Source: Saccoglossus kowalevskii (taxonomy: Eukaryota; Hemichordata; Enteropneusta; Harrimaniidae). Taken from it: 54,799 bases of DNA. Both the position numbers and the translations under genes were made by a program. Location: contig NW_003145401.1 of assembly GCF_000003605.2 (NCBI RefSeq), forward strand, positions 1 through 54,799. Direction: 5' to 3'. This document shows, in pieces, positions 1 through 11,108 of the stretch. The notes beneath the pieces are model-generated. The model saw only the letters and a list, made by a program, of their open reading frames with translations. It made no database searches and was not told where the DNA came from. The stretch's first letter is position 1. Every line of letters starts with the position of its first letter.

Positions 1-640
1 TCATATTGTATTGGGGATGTGCCTCTATTGTATTGGGGATGTGCCTCTATTGTATTGGGGATGTGCCTCTATTGTATTGGGGATGTGCCTCTATTGTATT
101 GTGGATGTGCCTCTATTGTATTGTGGATGTGCCTCTATTGTATTGGGGATGTGCCTCTATTGCATTGGGGATGCGCCTCTATTGTAATGGGGATGCGCCT
201 CTATTGTATTGGGGATGCGCCTCTATTGCATTGGGAATGCGCCTCTGTTGTATTAGGGATGTGCCTCTATTGTATTGGGGATGCGCCTCCATTGTATTGG
301 GGATGCGCCTCTATTGTATTGGGGATGTACCTTTATTGTATTGGGGATGCGCCTCTATTGTATTGGGGATGCGCCTCTATTGTATTGGGGATGCGCCTCT
401 ATTGTATTGGGGATGCGCCTCTGTTGTATTGGGGATGCGCCTCTATTGTATTGGGGATGCGCCTCTATTGTATTGGGGATGCGCCTCTATTGTATTGGGG
501 ATGCGCCTCTATTGTATTGGTGATGCACCTCTATTGTATTGGGGATGCGCCTCTATTGTATTGGGGATGCGCCTCTATTGTATTGGGGATGCGCCTCTAT
601 TGTATTGGGGATGCGCCTCTATTGTATTAGGGATGTGTCT
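1..640. repeat. Window edge plus CpG-rich S block, copy 1
   Basis: The first bases (tcatattg) are a damaged or truncated monomer, then clean GTGCCTC units follow. Two GTGG units (near 101 and 123), a GCATT unit and a TAATGG unit lead into a run of GCGCC monomers. S markers follow in order: CTGTTG, CTCCATTG, GTACCTTTATTG and GGTGATGCACC near 519. The same marker order recurs at 2344-2840, 36435-36860 and 50761-51175. Confidence 0.85.
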
Positions 641-1506
641 CTATTGTATTGGGGATGTGCCTCTATTGTATTGGCAATGTGCCTCTATTGTATTAGGGAT
701 GTGCCTCTATTGTATTGGGGATGTGCCTCTATTGTATTGGGGATGCGCCTCTATTGTATTGGGAATGCGCCTCTATTGTATTGGGAATGCGCCTCTATTG
801 TATTAGGGATGTGCCTCTATTGTATTGGGGATGCGCCTCTATTGTATTGGGGATGCGCCTCTATTGTATTGGGGATGCGCCTCTATTGTATTGGGGATGT
901 ACCTTTATTGTATTGGGGATGTACCTTTATTGTATTGGGGATGCGCCTCTATTGTATTGGGGATGTGCCTCTATTGTATTGGGGATGTGTCTCTATTGTA
1001 TTGGGGATGTGCCTCTATTGTATTGGGGATGCGCCTCTATTGTATTGGGGATGTGCCTCTATTGTATTGGGGATGTGCCTCTATTGTATTGGGGATGTGC
1101 CTCTATTGTATTGGGGATGTGCCTCTATTGTATTGGGGATGCGCCTCTATTGTATTGGGGATGTGTCTCTATTGTATTGGGGATGTGCCTCTATTGTATT
1201 GGGGATGTGCCTCTATTGTATTGGGGATGTGCCTCTATTGTATTGGGGATGTGCCTTTATTGCATTGGGGATGCGCCTCTATTGTATTGGGGATGCGCCT
1301 CTATTGTATTGGGGATGTGCCTATATTGTTTTGGGGATGTGTCTCTATTGTATTGGGGATGTGCCTCTATTGTATTGGCAATGTGCCTCTATTGTATTAG
1401 GGATGTGCCTCTATTGTATTGGGGATGTGCCTCTATTGTATTGGGAATGCGCCTCTATTGTATTGGGAATGCGCCTCTATTGTATTAGGGATGTGCCTCT
1501 ATTGTA
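641..1506. repeat. Mixed block with GGCAATG, GGGAATG and GTACC units
   Basis: Holds GGCAATG at 673, GGGAATG units near 770-790, two consecutive GTACCTTT units near 900-925, mostly GTGCCTC units from 960 to 1260, and a TGTTTTGG unit at 1328. The part from about 1080 to 1500 matches 15571-15991 at a constant offset of 14491, except for an ATATTG change just before the TGTTTTGG marker. Confidence 0.8.
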
Positions 1507-1878
1507 TTAGGGATGTGCTTCTATTGTATTGGGGATGTGCCTCTATTGTATTAGGGATGTGCCTCTATTGTATTAGGGATGTGCCTCTATTGTATTAGGG
1601 ATGTGCCTCTATTGTATTGGGGATGTGTCTCTATTGTATTGGGGATGTGCCTCTATTGTATTGGGGATGTGTCTCTATTGTATTGGGGAAGTGTCTCTAT
1701 TGTATTGGGGACGTGTCTCTATTGTATTGGGGATGTGTCTCTATTGTATTGGGGACGTGTCTCTATTGTATTGGGGATGTGCCTCTATTGTATTGGGGAT
1801 GTGCCTCTATTGTATTGGGGATGTGCCTCTATTGTATTAGGGATGTGCCTCTATTGTATTAGGGATGTGCCTCTATTG
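1507..1878. repeat. TTAGGG-type units followed by a headless K block
   Basis: G1-to-A units (TATTAGGG) occur at 1507, 1551, 1573 and 1595 (the last three consecutive). They are followed by GTGTCTC, GGGGAAGTG, GGGGACGTG, GTGTCTC and GGGGACGTG units. This is the K marker order without the TTTGGG leader and without a five-G unit. Confidence 0.8.
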
Positions 1879-2343
1879 TATTTGGGATGTGTCTCTATTG
1901 TATTGGGGATGTGTCTCTATTGTATTGGGGATGTGCCTCTATTGTATTGGGGATGTGTCTCTATTGTATTGGGGAAGTGTCTCTATTGTATTGGGGACGT
2001 GTCTCTATTGTATTGGGGATGTGTCTCTATTGTATTGGGGACGTGTCTCTATTGTATTGGGGATGTGCCTCTATTGTATTGGGGATGTGCCTCTATTGTA
2101 TTGGGGATGTGCCTCTATTGTATTGGGGGATGTGTCTCTATTGTATTGGGGATGTGTCTCTATTGTATTGGGGATGTGCCTCTATTGTATTGGGGATGTG
2201 CCTCTATTGTATTGGGGATGTGCCTCTATTGTATTGGGGATGTGCCTCTATTGTATTGTGGATGTGCCTCTATTGTATTGGGGATGTGCCTCTATTGCAT
2301 TGGGGATGCGCCTCTATTGTAATGGGGATGCGCCTCTATTGTA
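1879..2343. repeat. K block, subtype 3, copy 1 (five-G unit at 2125)
   Basis: Starts with TATTTGGG, then AAG, ACG, GTG and ACG units, three GTGCCTC units and a 23-base unit with five Gs at 2125-2129. It closes through GTGG, GCATT and TAATGG units. It is repeated at 35970-36434 at a constant offset of 34091. From the five-G unit onward it is also repeated at 50557 onward. Confidence 0.88.
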
Positions 2344-3010
2344 TTGGGGATGCGCCTCTATTGTATTGGGGATGCGCCTCTATTGCATTGGGAATGCGCC
2401 TCTGTTGTATTAGGGATGTGCCTCTATTGTATTGGGGATGCGCCTCCATTGTATTGGGGATGCGCCTCCATTGTATTGGGGATGCGCCTCTATTGTATTG
2501 GGGATGTACCTTTATTGTATTGGGGATGCGCCTCTATTGTATTGGGGATGCGCCTCTATTGTATTGGGGATGCGCCTCTATTGTATTGGGGATGCGCCTC
2601 TGTTGTATTGGGGATGCGCCTCTATTGTATTGGGGATGCGCCTCTGTTGTATTGGGGATGCGCCTCTATTGTATTGGGGATGCGCCTCTATTGTATTGGG
2701 GATGCGCCTCTATTGTATTGGGGATGCGCCTCTATTGTATTGGTGATGCACCTCTATTGTATTGGGGATGCGCCTCTATTGTATTGGGGATGCGCCTCTA
2801 TTGTATTGGGGATGCGCCTCTATTGTATTAGGGATGTGCCTCTATTGTATTGGGGATGCGCCTCTATTGTATTGGGGATGCGCCTCTATTGTATTGGGGA
2901 TGCGCTTCTATTGTATTGGGGATGCGCCTCTATTGTATTGGGGATGCGCCTCTATTGTATTGGGGATGCGCCTCTATTGTATTGGGGATGCGCCTCTATT
3001 GTATTGGGGA
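2344..3010. repeat. CpG-rich S block, copy 2
   Basis: Almost every monomer carries GCGCC. Markers GGGAATG, CTGTTG, two CTCCATTG units, GTACCTTT and GGTGATGCACC (near 2752) appear in S order. Compared with 36435-36860 it carries three extra monomers around the duplicated CTCCATTG unit, a local whole-monomer expansion. Confidence 0.85.
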
Positions 3011-3260
3011 TGCGCCTCTATTGTATTGGGGATGTGCCTCTATTGTATTGGGGATGTACCTCTATTGTATTGGGGATGTACCTCTATTGTATTAGGGATG
3101 AGCCTCTATTGTACTGGGGATGCTGCCTCTATTGTATTGGGGATGCGCCTCTATTGTATTGGGGATGTGCTTTTATTGTATTGGGGATGCGCCTCTCTTG
3201 TATTGGGGATGCACCTCTATTGTATTGGGGATGCGCCTCTATTGTATTGGGGATGCGCCT
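3011..3260. repeat. F-type leader with GTACTGG junction and a 23-base unit
   Basis: Two GTACCTC units, a TTAGGGATGAGCC unit and GTACTGG lead into a 23-base unit (3116-3138, GATGCTGCC). Next come GTGCTTTTATTG, CTCTCTTG and GCACC units. The GATGAGCC-GTACTGG pair is the F-block start signature, also at 22739, 28042, 28991, 39119, 46925 and 51878. The GATGCTGCC unit recurs only at 51285-51307. Confidence 0.8.
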
Positions 3261-3560
3261 CTATTGTATTGGGGATGTGGCTCTATTGTATTGGGGATGT
3301 GCCTCTATTGTATTGGGAATGCGTCTCTATTGTATTGGGGATGTGGCTCTATTGTATTGGGGATGTGGCTCTATTGTATTGGGGATGTGGCTCTATTGTA
3401 TTGGGGATGTGCCTCTATTGTATTGGGGATGTGCCTCTATTGTATTGGGAATGCGTCTCTATTGTATTGGGGATGTGGCTCTATTGTATTGGGGATGTGC
3501 CTCTATTGTATTGGGGATGTGGCTCTATTGTATTGGGGATGCGCCTCTATTGTATTGGTG
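3261..3560. repeat. E block, copy 1 (GTGGCTC units)
   Basis: C10-to-G units (GATGTGGCTC) alternate with GTGCCTC and GGGAATGCGTCTC units in a fixed order. The segment 3130-3900, which includes this block, aligns to 34335-35105 at a constant offset of 31205. Shorter E blocks lie at 16400, 26101, 30119, 32341 and 35690. Confidence 0.87.
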
Positions 3561-4480
3561 ATGCGCCTCTATTGTATTGGCAATGTGCCTCTATTGTATT
3601 AGGGATGTGCCTCTATTGTATTAGGGATGCGCCTCTATTGTATTAGGGATGCGCCTCTATTGTATTAGGGATGCGCCTCTATTGTATTGGGGTTGTGCCT
3701 CTATTGTATTGGGGATGCGCCTCTATTGTATTGGGGATGCGCCTCTATTGTATTGGGGATGCGCCTCTATTGTATTGGGGATGTGCCTCTATTGTATTGG
3801 GGATGCGTCTCTATTGTATTAGGGATGTGCCTCTATTGTATTGGGGATGTGCCTCTATTGTATTGGGGATGCGCCTCTATTGTATTGGGGATGTGCCTCT
3901 ATTGTATTGGGGTTGCGCCTCTATTGTATTGGGGATGTGCCTCTATTGTATTGGGGATGCGCCTCTATTGTATTAGGGATGTGCCTCTATTGTATTGGCA
4001 ATGTGCCTCTATTGTATTGGGGATGTGCCTCTATTGTATTGGGGATGTGCCTCTATTGTATTGGGGATGCACCTCTATTGTATTGGGGATGCACCTCTAT
4101 TGTATTGGGGATGCTCCTCTATTGTATTGGGGGAAGCGCCTCTATTGTATTGGGGATGCGCCTCTATTGTATTGGGGATGTGCCTCTATTGTATTGGGGA
4201 TGCGCCTCTATTGTATTGGGGGAAGCGCCTCTATTGTATTGGGGATGCGCCTCTATTGTATTGGGGATGCGCCTCTATTGTATTGGGGATGCGCCTCTAT
4301 TGTATTGGGGATGCGCCTGTATTGTATTGGGGATGCGCCTCTATTGTATTGGGGATGCGCCTCTATTGTATTGGGGATGCGCCTCTATTGTATTGGGGAT
4401 GCGCCTCTATTGTATTGGGGATGCGCCTCTATTGTATTGGGGATGTGCCTCTATTGTATTGGGGATGTGCCTCTATTGTA
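3561..4480. repeat. D block, copy 1 (paired GGGGGAAGCG units at 4129 and 4218)
   Basis: Opens with GGTGATG and GGCAATG, four consecutive TTAGGG units (3599, 3621, 3643, 3665) and GGGGTTGTG. It then reaches GCACC, GATGCTCC and the first 23-base GGGGGAAGCG unit at 4129, with a second at 4218. The block from about 3671 to 4550 recurs at 13493-14372 (offset 9822) and 26463-27342 (offset 22792), and with small indels at 32542, 34876, 41232 and 43740. Confidence 0.88.
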
Positions 4481-5402
4481 TTGGGAATGCGTGTCTATTG
4501 TATTGGGGAAGTGCCTCTATTATATTGGGGATGCGCCTCTATTGTATTAGGGATGCGCCTCTATTGTATTAGGGATGTGCCTCTATTGTATTGGGGATGT
4601 GCCTCTATTGTATTGGGAATGCGCCTCTATTGTATTGGGGATGCGCCTCTATTGTATTGGGGATGTGCCTTTATTGTATTGGGGATGTGCCTCTATTGTA
4701 TTGGGGATGCGCCTCTATTGTATTGGGAATGCGCCTCTATTGTATTGGGAATGTGTCTCTATTGTATTGGGGAAGTGCCTCTATTATATTGGGGATGCGC
4801 CTCTATTGTATTGGTGATGAGCCTCTATTGTATTGGCAATGTGCCTCTATTGTATTGGTGATGCGCCTCTATTGTATTGGCAATGTGCCTCTATTGTATT
4901 GGTGATGCGCCTCTATTGTATTGGCAGAGTGCCTCTATTGTATTAGGGATGTGCCTCTATTGCATTGGGGACGTGTCTCTATTGTATTGGGGACGTGTCT
5001 CTATTGTATTGGGGATGTGTCTCTATTGTATTGGGGATGCGCCTCTATTGTATTGGCAATGTGCCTCTATTGTATTAGGGATGTGCCTCTATTGTATTAG
5101 GGATGTGCCTTTATTGTATTAGGGATGTGCCTTTATTGTATTAGGGATGTGCCTCTATTGTATTGGGGATGCGCCTCTATTGTATTGGGGATGCGCCTCT
5201 ATTGTATTGGGGATGTGCCTCTATTGTATTGGGGATGCGCCTCTATTGTATTGGGGATGCGCCTCTATTGTATTGGGGATGCGCCTCTATTGTATTAGGG
5301 ATGTGCCTCTATTGTATTGGGGATGCGCCTCTATTGTATTAGGGATGTGCCTCTATTGTATTAGGGATGTGCCTCTATTGTATTAGGGATGTGCCTCTAT
5401 TG
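4481..5402. repeat. C block, copy 1 (GGCAGAGTG unit at 4923)
   Basis: Marker order: GGGAATGCGTGTC, GGGGAAGTGCC with TTATATT, GGTGATGAGCC, alternating GGCAATG and GGTGATG, and the diagnostic GGCAGAGTG at 4923. TTAGGG, GCATT, two GACGTG units and several TTAGGG units follow. The diagnostic unit recurs at 8712, 14634, 30443, 40331, 41653 and 44562 in the same company. Confidence 0.88.
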
Positions 5403-5745
5403 TATTTGGGATGTGTCTCCATTGTATTGGGGATGTGCCTCTATTGTATTGGGGATGTGCCTCTATTGTATTGGGGATGTGTCTCTATTGTATTGGGGAA
5501 GTGTCTCTATTGTATTGGGGACGTGTCTCTATTGTATTGGGGACGTGTCTCTATTGTATTGGGGAAGTGTCTCTATTGTATTGGGGACGTGTCTCTATTG
5601 TATTGGGGACGTGTCTCTATTGTATTGGGGATGTGCCTCTATTGTATTGGGGATGTGCCTCTATTGTATTGGGGGATGTGTCTCTATTGTATTGGGGATG
5701 TGTCTCTATTGTATTGGGGATGTGCCTCTATTGTATTGGGGATGT
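5403..5745. repeat. K block, subtype 1 (five-G unit at 5671)
   Basis: The TATTTGGG unit has the extra change CTCCATTG, which marks subtype 1 (also at 7652, 15092, 40789, 42133 and 45020). Units AAG, ACG, ACG, AAG, ACG, ACG follow, then GTGCCTC and a 23-base five-G unit at 5671. The terminal part passes into the indel-rich stretch at 5738. Confidence 0.85.
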
Positions 5746-6300
5746 GCCTCTATTTGTATTGGGGATGCGCCTCTATTGTATTGTGGGATGCGCCTCTATT
5801 GTATTGGGGATGCGCTTCTATTGTATTGGGGATGCGCCTCTATTGTATTGGGGATGCGCCTCTATTGTATTGGGGATGCGCCCTCTATTGTATTGGGTAT
5901 GCGCCTCTATTGTATTGGGTATGCGCCTCTATTGTATTGGGGATGCGCCTCTATTGTATTGGGGATGTGCCTCTATTGTATTGGGGATGCACCTCTATTG
6001 TATTGGGGATGCGCCTCTATTGTATTGGGGAAGCGCCTCTATTGTATTGGGGATGCGCCTCTATTGTATTGGGGATGTGCCTCTATTGTATTGGGGATGC
6101 GCCTGTATTGTATTGGGGATGCGCCTCTATTGTATTGGGGATGCGCCTCTATTGTATTGGGGATGTGGCTCTATTGTATTGGGGATGTGCCTCTATTGTA
6201 TTGGGAATGCATGTCTATTGTATTGGGGAAGTGCCTCTATTATATTGGGGATGCGCCTCTCTTGTATTAGGGATGCGCCTCTATTGTATTAGGGATGTGC
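5746..6300. repeat. CpG-rich block with clustered indel monomers and GGGTATG units
   Basis: Holds 23-base units at 5738-5760 (extra T), 5783-5805 (GTGGGATG) and 5872-5894 (extra C). Two GGGTATGCG units start near 5895. Excluding the indels it matches about 12950-13330 (GGGTATG at 5891 and 13044). GTGGCTC, GGGAATGCATGTC and TTATATT units follow near 6170-6250. Confidence 0.83.
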
Positions 6301-6968
6301 CTCTATTGTATTGGGGATGTGCCTCTATTGTATTGGGGATGTGCCTCTATTGTATTGGGGATGTGCCTCTATTGTATTGGGGATGCGCCTCTATTGTATT
6401 GGTGATGCGCCTCTATTGTATTGGTGATGCGCCTCTATTGTATTGGCAATGTGCCTCTATTGTATTGGGGATGCGCCTCTATTGTATTGGTGATGCGCCT
6501 CTATTGTATTGGTGATGCGCCTCTATTGTATTGGCAATGTGCCTCTATTGTATTGGTGATGCGCCTCTATTGTATTGGCAATGTGCCTCTATTGTATTGG
6601 TGATGCGCCTCTATTGTATTGGCAATGTGCCTCTATTGTATTAGGGATGTGCCTCTATTGCATTGGGGACGTGTCTCTATTGTATTGGGGACGTGTCTCT
6701 ATTGTATTGGGGATGTGTCTCTATTGTATTGGGGATGCGCCTCTATTGTATTGGCAATGTGCCTCTATTGTATTAGGGATGTGCCTCTATTGTATTAGGG
6801 ATGTGCCTCTATTGTATTAGGGATGTGCCTCTATTGTATTAGGGATGTGCCTCTATTGTATTAGGGATGTGCCTCTATTGTATTGGGGATGTGCCTCTAT
6901 TGTATTGGGGATGTGCCTCTATTGTATTAGGGATGTGCCTCTATTGTATTAGGGATGTGCCTCTATTG
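6301..6968. repeat. Variant C block lacking GGCAGAGTG, then TTAGGG runs
   Basis: GGTGATG and GGCAATG units alternate from about 6390 to 6620. GCATT, two GACGTG units and a GTGTCTC unit follow as in a C block, but GGCAATG stands where GGCAGAGTG would be. Five consecutive TTAGGG units start at 6773, 6795, 6817, 6839 and 6861; two more occur at 6927 and 6949. Confidence 0.82.
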
Positions 6969-7651
6969 TATTTGGGATGTGTCTCTATTGTATTGGGGAT
7001 GTGTCTCTATTGTATTGGGGATGTGCCTCTATTGTATTGGGGATGTGTCTCTATTGTATTGGGGAAGTGTCTCTATTGTATTGGGGACGTGTCTCTATTG
7101 TATTGGGGATGTGTCTCTATTGTATTGGGGATGCGCCTCTATTGTATTGGGGATGCACCTCTCTTGTATTGTGGTTGCGCCTCTATTGTATTGGGGATGT
7201 GCCTCTATTGTATTAGGGATGTGCCTCTATTGCATTGGGGACGTGTCTCTATTGTATTGGGGACGTGTCTCTATTGTATTGGGGATGTGTCTCTATTGTA
7301 TTGGGGATGCGCCTCTATTGTATTGGCAATGTGCCTCTATTGTATTAGGGATGTGCCTCTATTGTATTAGGGATGTGCCTCTATTGTATTAGGGATGTGC
7401 CTTTATTTGTATTAGGGATGTGCCTCTATTGTATTGGGGATGCGCCTCTATTGTATTGGGGATGTGCCTCTATTGTATTGGGGATGCGCCTCTATTGTAT
7501 TGGGGATGCGCCTCTATTGTATTGGGGATGCGCCTCTATTGTATTAGGGATGTGCCTCTATTGTATTGGGGATGCGCCTCTATTGTATTAGGGATGTGCC
7601 TCTATTGTATTAGGGATGTGCCTCTATTGTATTAGGGATGTGCCTCTATTG
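6969..7651. repeat. K subtype 3 head joined to an F fragment and a C tail
   Basis: TATTTGGG at 6969 with AAG and ACG units is followed by a short F-type piece (GCACC-CTCTCTTG-GTGGTTGCG, about 7150-7190). A C-type tail (GCATT, two GACGTG units, GGCAATG, TTAGGG units) then follows. The 23-base unit 7391-7413 has an extra T. This is a chimaeric junction of three block types in under 700 bases. Confidence 0.78.
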
Positions 7652-8140
7652 TATTTGGGATGTGTCTCCATTGTATTGGGGATGTGCCTCTATTGTATTG
7701 GGGATGTGCCTCTATTGTATTGGGGATGTGTCTGTATTGTATTGGGGAAGTGTCTCTATTGTATTGGGGACGTGTCTCTATTGTATTGGGGACGTGTCTC
7801 TATTGTATTGGGGAAGTGTCTCTATTGTATTGGGGACGTGTCTCTATTGTATTGGGGATGTGCCTCTATTGTATTGGGGATGTGCCTCTATGTATTGGGG
7901 ATGTGCCTCTATTGTATTGGGGGATGTGTCTCTATTGTATTGGGGATGTGTCTCTATTGTATTGGGGATGTGCCTCTATTGTATTGGGGATGTGCCTCTA
8001 TTGTATTGGGGATGTGCCTCTATTGTATTGGGGATGTGCCTCTATTGTATTGTGGATGTGCCTCTATTTTATTGGGGATGTGCCTCTATTGCATTGGGGA
8101 TGCGCCTCTATTGTAATGGGGATGCGCCTCTATTGTAATG
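7652..8140. repeat. K block, subtype 1, with five-G unit 7919 and TTTTATT unit
   Basis: Starts TATTTGGG with CTCCATTG and has a CTGTATTG unit before the first AAG unit, a combination also seen near 52441. A 21-base unit lies at 7876-7896 (one T lost) and a five-G unit at 7919. The block closes with GTGG, TTTTATT (8067), GCATT and two TAATGG units. Confidence 0.85.
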
Positions 8141-8960
8141 GGGATGCGCCTCTATTGTATTGGGGATGTGCCTCTATTGTATTGGGGATGTGTCTCTATT
8201 GTATTTGGGATGTGTCTCTATTGTATTTGGGATGTGTCTCTATTGTATTGGGGATGTGCCTCTATTGTATTGGGGATGCGCCTCTATTGTATTGGGGATG
8301 CGCCTCTATTGTATTGGGGATGTGGCTCTATTGTATTGGGGATGTGCCTCTATTGTATTGGGAATGCGTGTCTATTGTATTGGGGAAGTGCCTCTATTAT
8401 ATTGGGGATGCGCCTCTATTGTATTAGGGATGCGCCTCTATTGTATTAGGGATGTGCCTTTATTGTATTGGGGATGTGCCTCTATTGTATTGGGGATGCG
8501 CCTCTATTGTATTGGGAATGCGCCTCTATTGTATTGGGAATGTGTCTCTATTGTATTGGGGAAGTGCCTCTATTATATTGGGGATGCGCCTCTATTGTAT
8601 TGGTGATGAGCCTCTATTGTATTGGCAATGTGCCTCTATTGTATTGGTGATGCGCCTCTATTGTATTGGCAATGTGCCTCTATTGTATTGGTGATGCGCC
8701 TCTATTGTATTGGCAGAGTGCCTCTATTGTATTAGGGATGTGCCTCTATTGCATTGGGGACGTGTCTCTATTGTATTGGGGACGTGTCTCTATTGTATTG
8801 GGGATGTGTCTCTATTGTATTGGGGATGCGCCTCTATTGTATTGGCAATGTGCCTCTATTGTATTAGGGATGTGCCTCTATTGTATTAGGGATGTGCCTC
8901 TATTGTATTAGGGATGTGCCTTTATTGTATTAGGGATGTGCCTCTATTGTATTGGGGATG
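8141..8960. repeat. Double TTTGGG unit, then C block copy 2 (GGCAGAGTG at 8712)
   Basis: Two adjacent TATTTGGG units (8202, 8224) are followed by one GTGGCTC unit and the C marker series. GGCAGAGTG is at 8712 and four consecutive TTAGGG units lie at 8864, 8886, 8908 and 8930. The C part aligns with copy 1 at a constant offset of 3789. Confidence 0.86.
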
Positions 8961-9900
8961 CGCCTCTATTGTATTGGGGATGTGCCTCTATTGTATTGGG
9001 GATGCGCCTCTATTGTATTGGGGATGCGCCTCTATTGTATTGGGGATGTGCCTCTATTGTATTGGGGATGTGCCTCTATTGTATTGGGGATGTACCTCTA
9101 TTGTATTGGGGATGTGCCTCTATTGTATTAGGGATGAGCCTCTATTGTATTGGGGATGTGCCTCTATTGTATTGGGGATGTGCCTCTATTGTATTGGGGA
9201 TGTGCCTCTATTGTATTGGGGATGTGCCTCTATTGTATTGGGGATGCGCCTCTATTGTATTGGGGAAGTGCCTCTATTGTATTGGAGATGTGCCTCTATT
9301 GTATTGGGGATGTGCCTCTATTGTATTGGGGATGTGCCTCTATTGTATTGGGGATGTGCCTCTATTGTATTGGGGATGTGCCTCTATTGTATTGGGGATG
9401 TGCCTCTATTGTATTGGGGATGTGCCTCTATTGTATTGGGGATGTGCCTCTATTGTATTGGGGATGTGCCTCTATTGTATTGGGGATGTGCCTCTATTGT
9501 ATTGGGGATGTGCCTCTATTGTATTGGGGATGTGCCTCTATTGTATTGGGGATGTGCCTCTATTGTATTGGGGATGTGCCTCTATTGTATTGGGGATGTG
9601 CCTCTATTGTATTGGGGATGCGCCTCTATTGTATTGGCAATGTGCCTCTATTGTATTGGCAATGTGCCTCTATTGTATTGGGGATGTGCCTCTATTGTAT
9701 TGGGGATGTGCCTCTATTGTATTGGGGATGTGCCTCTATTGTATTGGGGATGCGCCTCTATTGTATTGGGGATGCGCCTGTATTGTATTGGGGATGCGCC
9801 TGTATTGTATTGGGGATGCACCTCTATTGTATTGGGGATGCACCTCTATTGTATTGGGGATGTACCTCTATTGTATTAGGGATGTGCCTCTATTGTATTG
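8961..9900. repeat. U zone: nearly uniform GTGCCTC monomers
   Basis: Mostly reference monomers. From 9306 to 9613 there are 14 consecutive identical copies (308 bases). Before that lie single GATGAGCC, GGGGAAGTG and GGAGATG units. After it come two adjacent GGCAATG units, two CCTGTATTG units and GCACC units leading to the V zone. Confidence 0.9.
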
Positions 9901-11108
9901 GGGACGTGTCTCTATTGTAATGGGGACGTGCCTCTATTGTATTGGGGACGTGTCTCTATTGTATTGGGGACGTGTCTCTATTGTATTGGGGATGTGCCTC
10001 TATTGTATTGGGGATGTGTCTCTATTGTATTGGGGATGTGTCTCTATTGTATTGGGGATGTGTCTCTATTGTATTGGGGATGTGTCTCTATTGTATTGGG
10101 GATGTGTCTCTATTGTATTGGGGATGTGCCTCTATTGTATTGGGGATGTGTCTCTATTGTATTGGGGATGTGTCTCTATTGTATTGGGGATGTGCCTCTA
10201 TTGTATTGGGGATGCGTCTCTATTGTATTGGGGATGTGCCTCTATTGTATTGGGGATGTGTCTCTATTGTATTGGGGATGTGTCTCTATTGTATTGGGGA
10301 TGTGTCTCTATTGTATTGGGGATGTGCCTCTATTGTATTGGGGATGTGCCTCTATTGTATTGGGGATGTGCATCTATTGTATTGGGGATGTGCCTCTATT
10401 GTATTGGGGATGCGCCTCTATTGCATTGGGGTTGTGCCTCTATTGTATTGGGGATGTGCCTCTATTGTATTGGGGATGTGCATCTATTGTATTGGGGATG
10501 TGCCTCTATTGTATTGGGGATGTGTCTCTATTGTATTGGGGATGTGCCTCTATTGTATTGGGGATGTGTCTCCATTGTATTGGGGATGCGTCTCTATTGT
10601 ATTGGGGATGTGCCTCTATTGTATTGGGGATGTGCCTCTATTGCATTGGGGATGCGCCTCTATTGTATTGGGGATGTGTCTCTATTGTATTGGGGATGTG
10701 TCTCTATTGTATTGGGGATGTGTCTCTATTGTATTGGGGACGTGTCTCTATTGTATTGGGGATGTGTCTCTATTGTATTGGGGATGTGCCTCTATTGTAT
10801 TGGGGATGTGCCTCTATTGTATTGGGGATGTGCCTCTATTGTATTGGGGATGTGCCTCTATTGTATTGGGGATGTGCCTCTATTGTATTGGGGGATGTGT
10901 CTCTATTGTATTGGGGATGTGCCTCTATTGTATTGGGGATGTGCCTCTATTGTATTGGGGATGTGCCTCTATTGTATTGGGGATGTGCCTCTATTGTATT
11001 GGGGATGTGCCTCTATTGTATTGGGGATGTGCCTCTATTGCATTGGGGATGCGCCTCTATTGTATTGGGGATGCGCCTCTATTGTATTGGGGATGCGCCT
11101 CTATTGTA
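9901..11108. repeat. V zone 1 (GTGTCTC-dominated)
   Basis: Begins with ACG units flanking a TAATGG unit, then runs of C10-to-T monomers mixed with GTGCCTC, GTGCATC (C11 to A), GGGGTTGTG and CTCCATTG units. A five-G unit lies at 10890. The part from about 9907 to 10562 is duplicated at 49728-50383 with an offset of 39821. Confidence 0.87.

Noticed and set aside
1673-1770. ACGTG units as hypoxia-response or plant G-box elements
   Set aside because: ACGTG arises by a single T6-to-C change in the monomer and is spread with K blocks. There is no promoter context.
6773-6866. Interstitial vertebrate telomere repeats (TTAGGG runs)
   Set aside because: The hexamers are single, 22 bases apart and arise from one substitution in the satellite monomer. 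There is no tandem TTAGGGTTAGGG.
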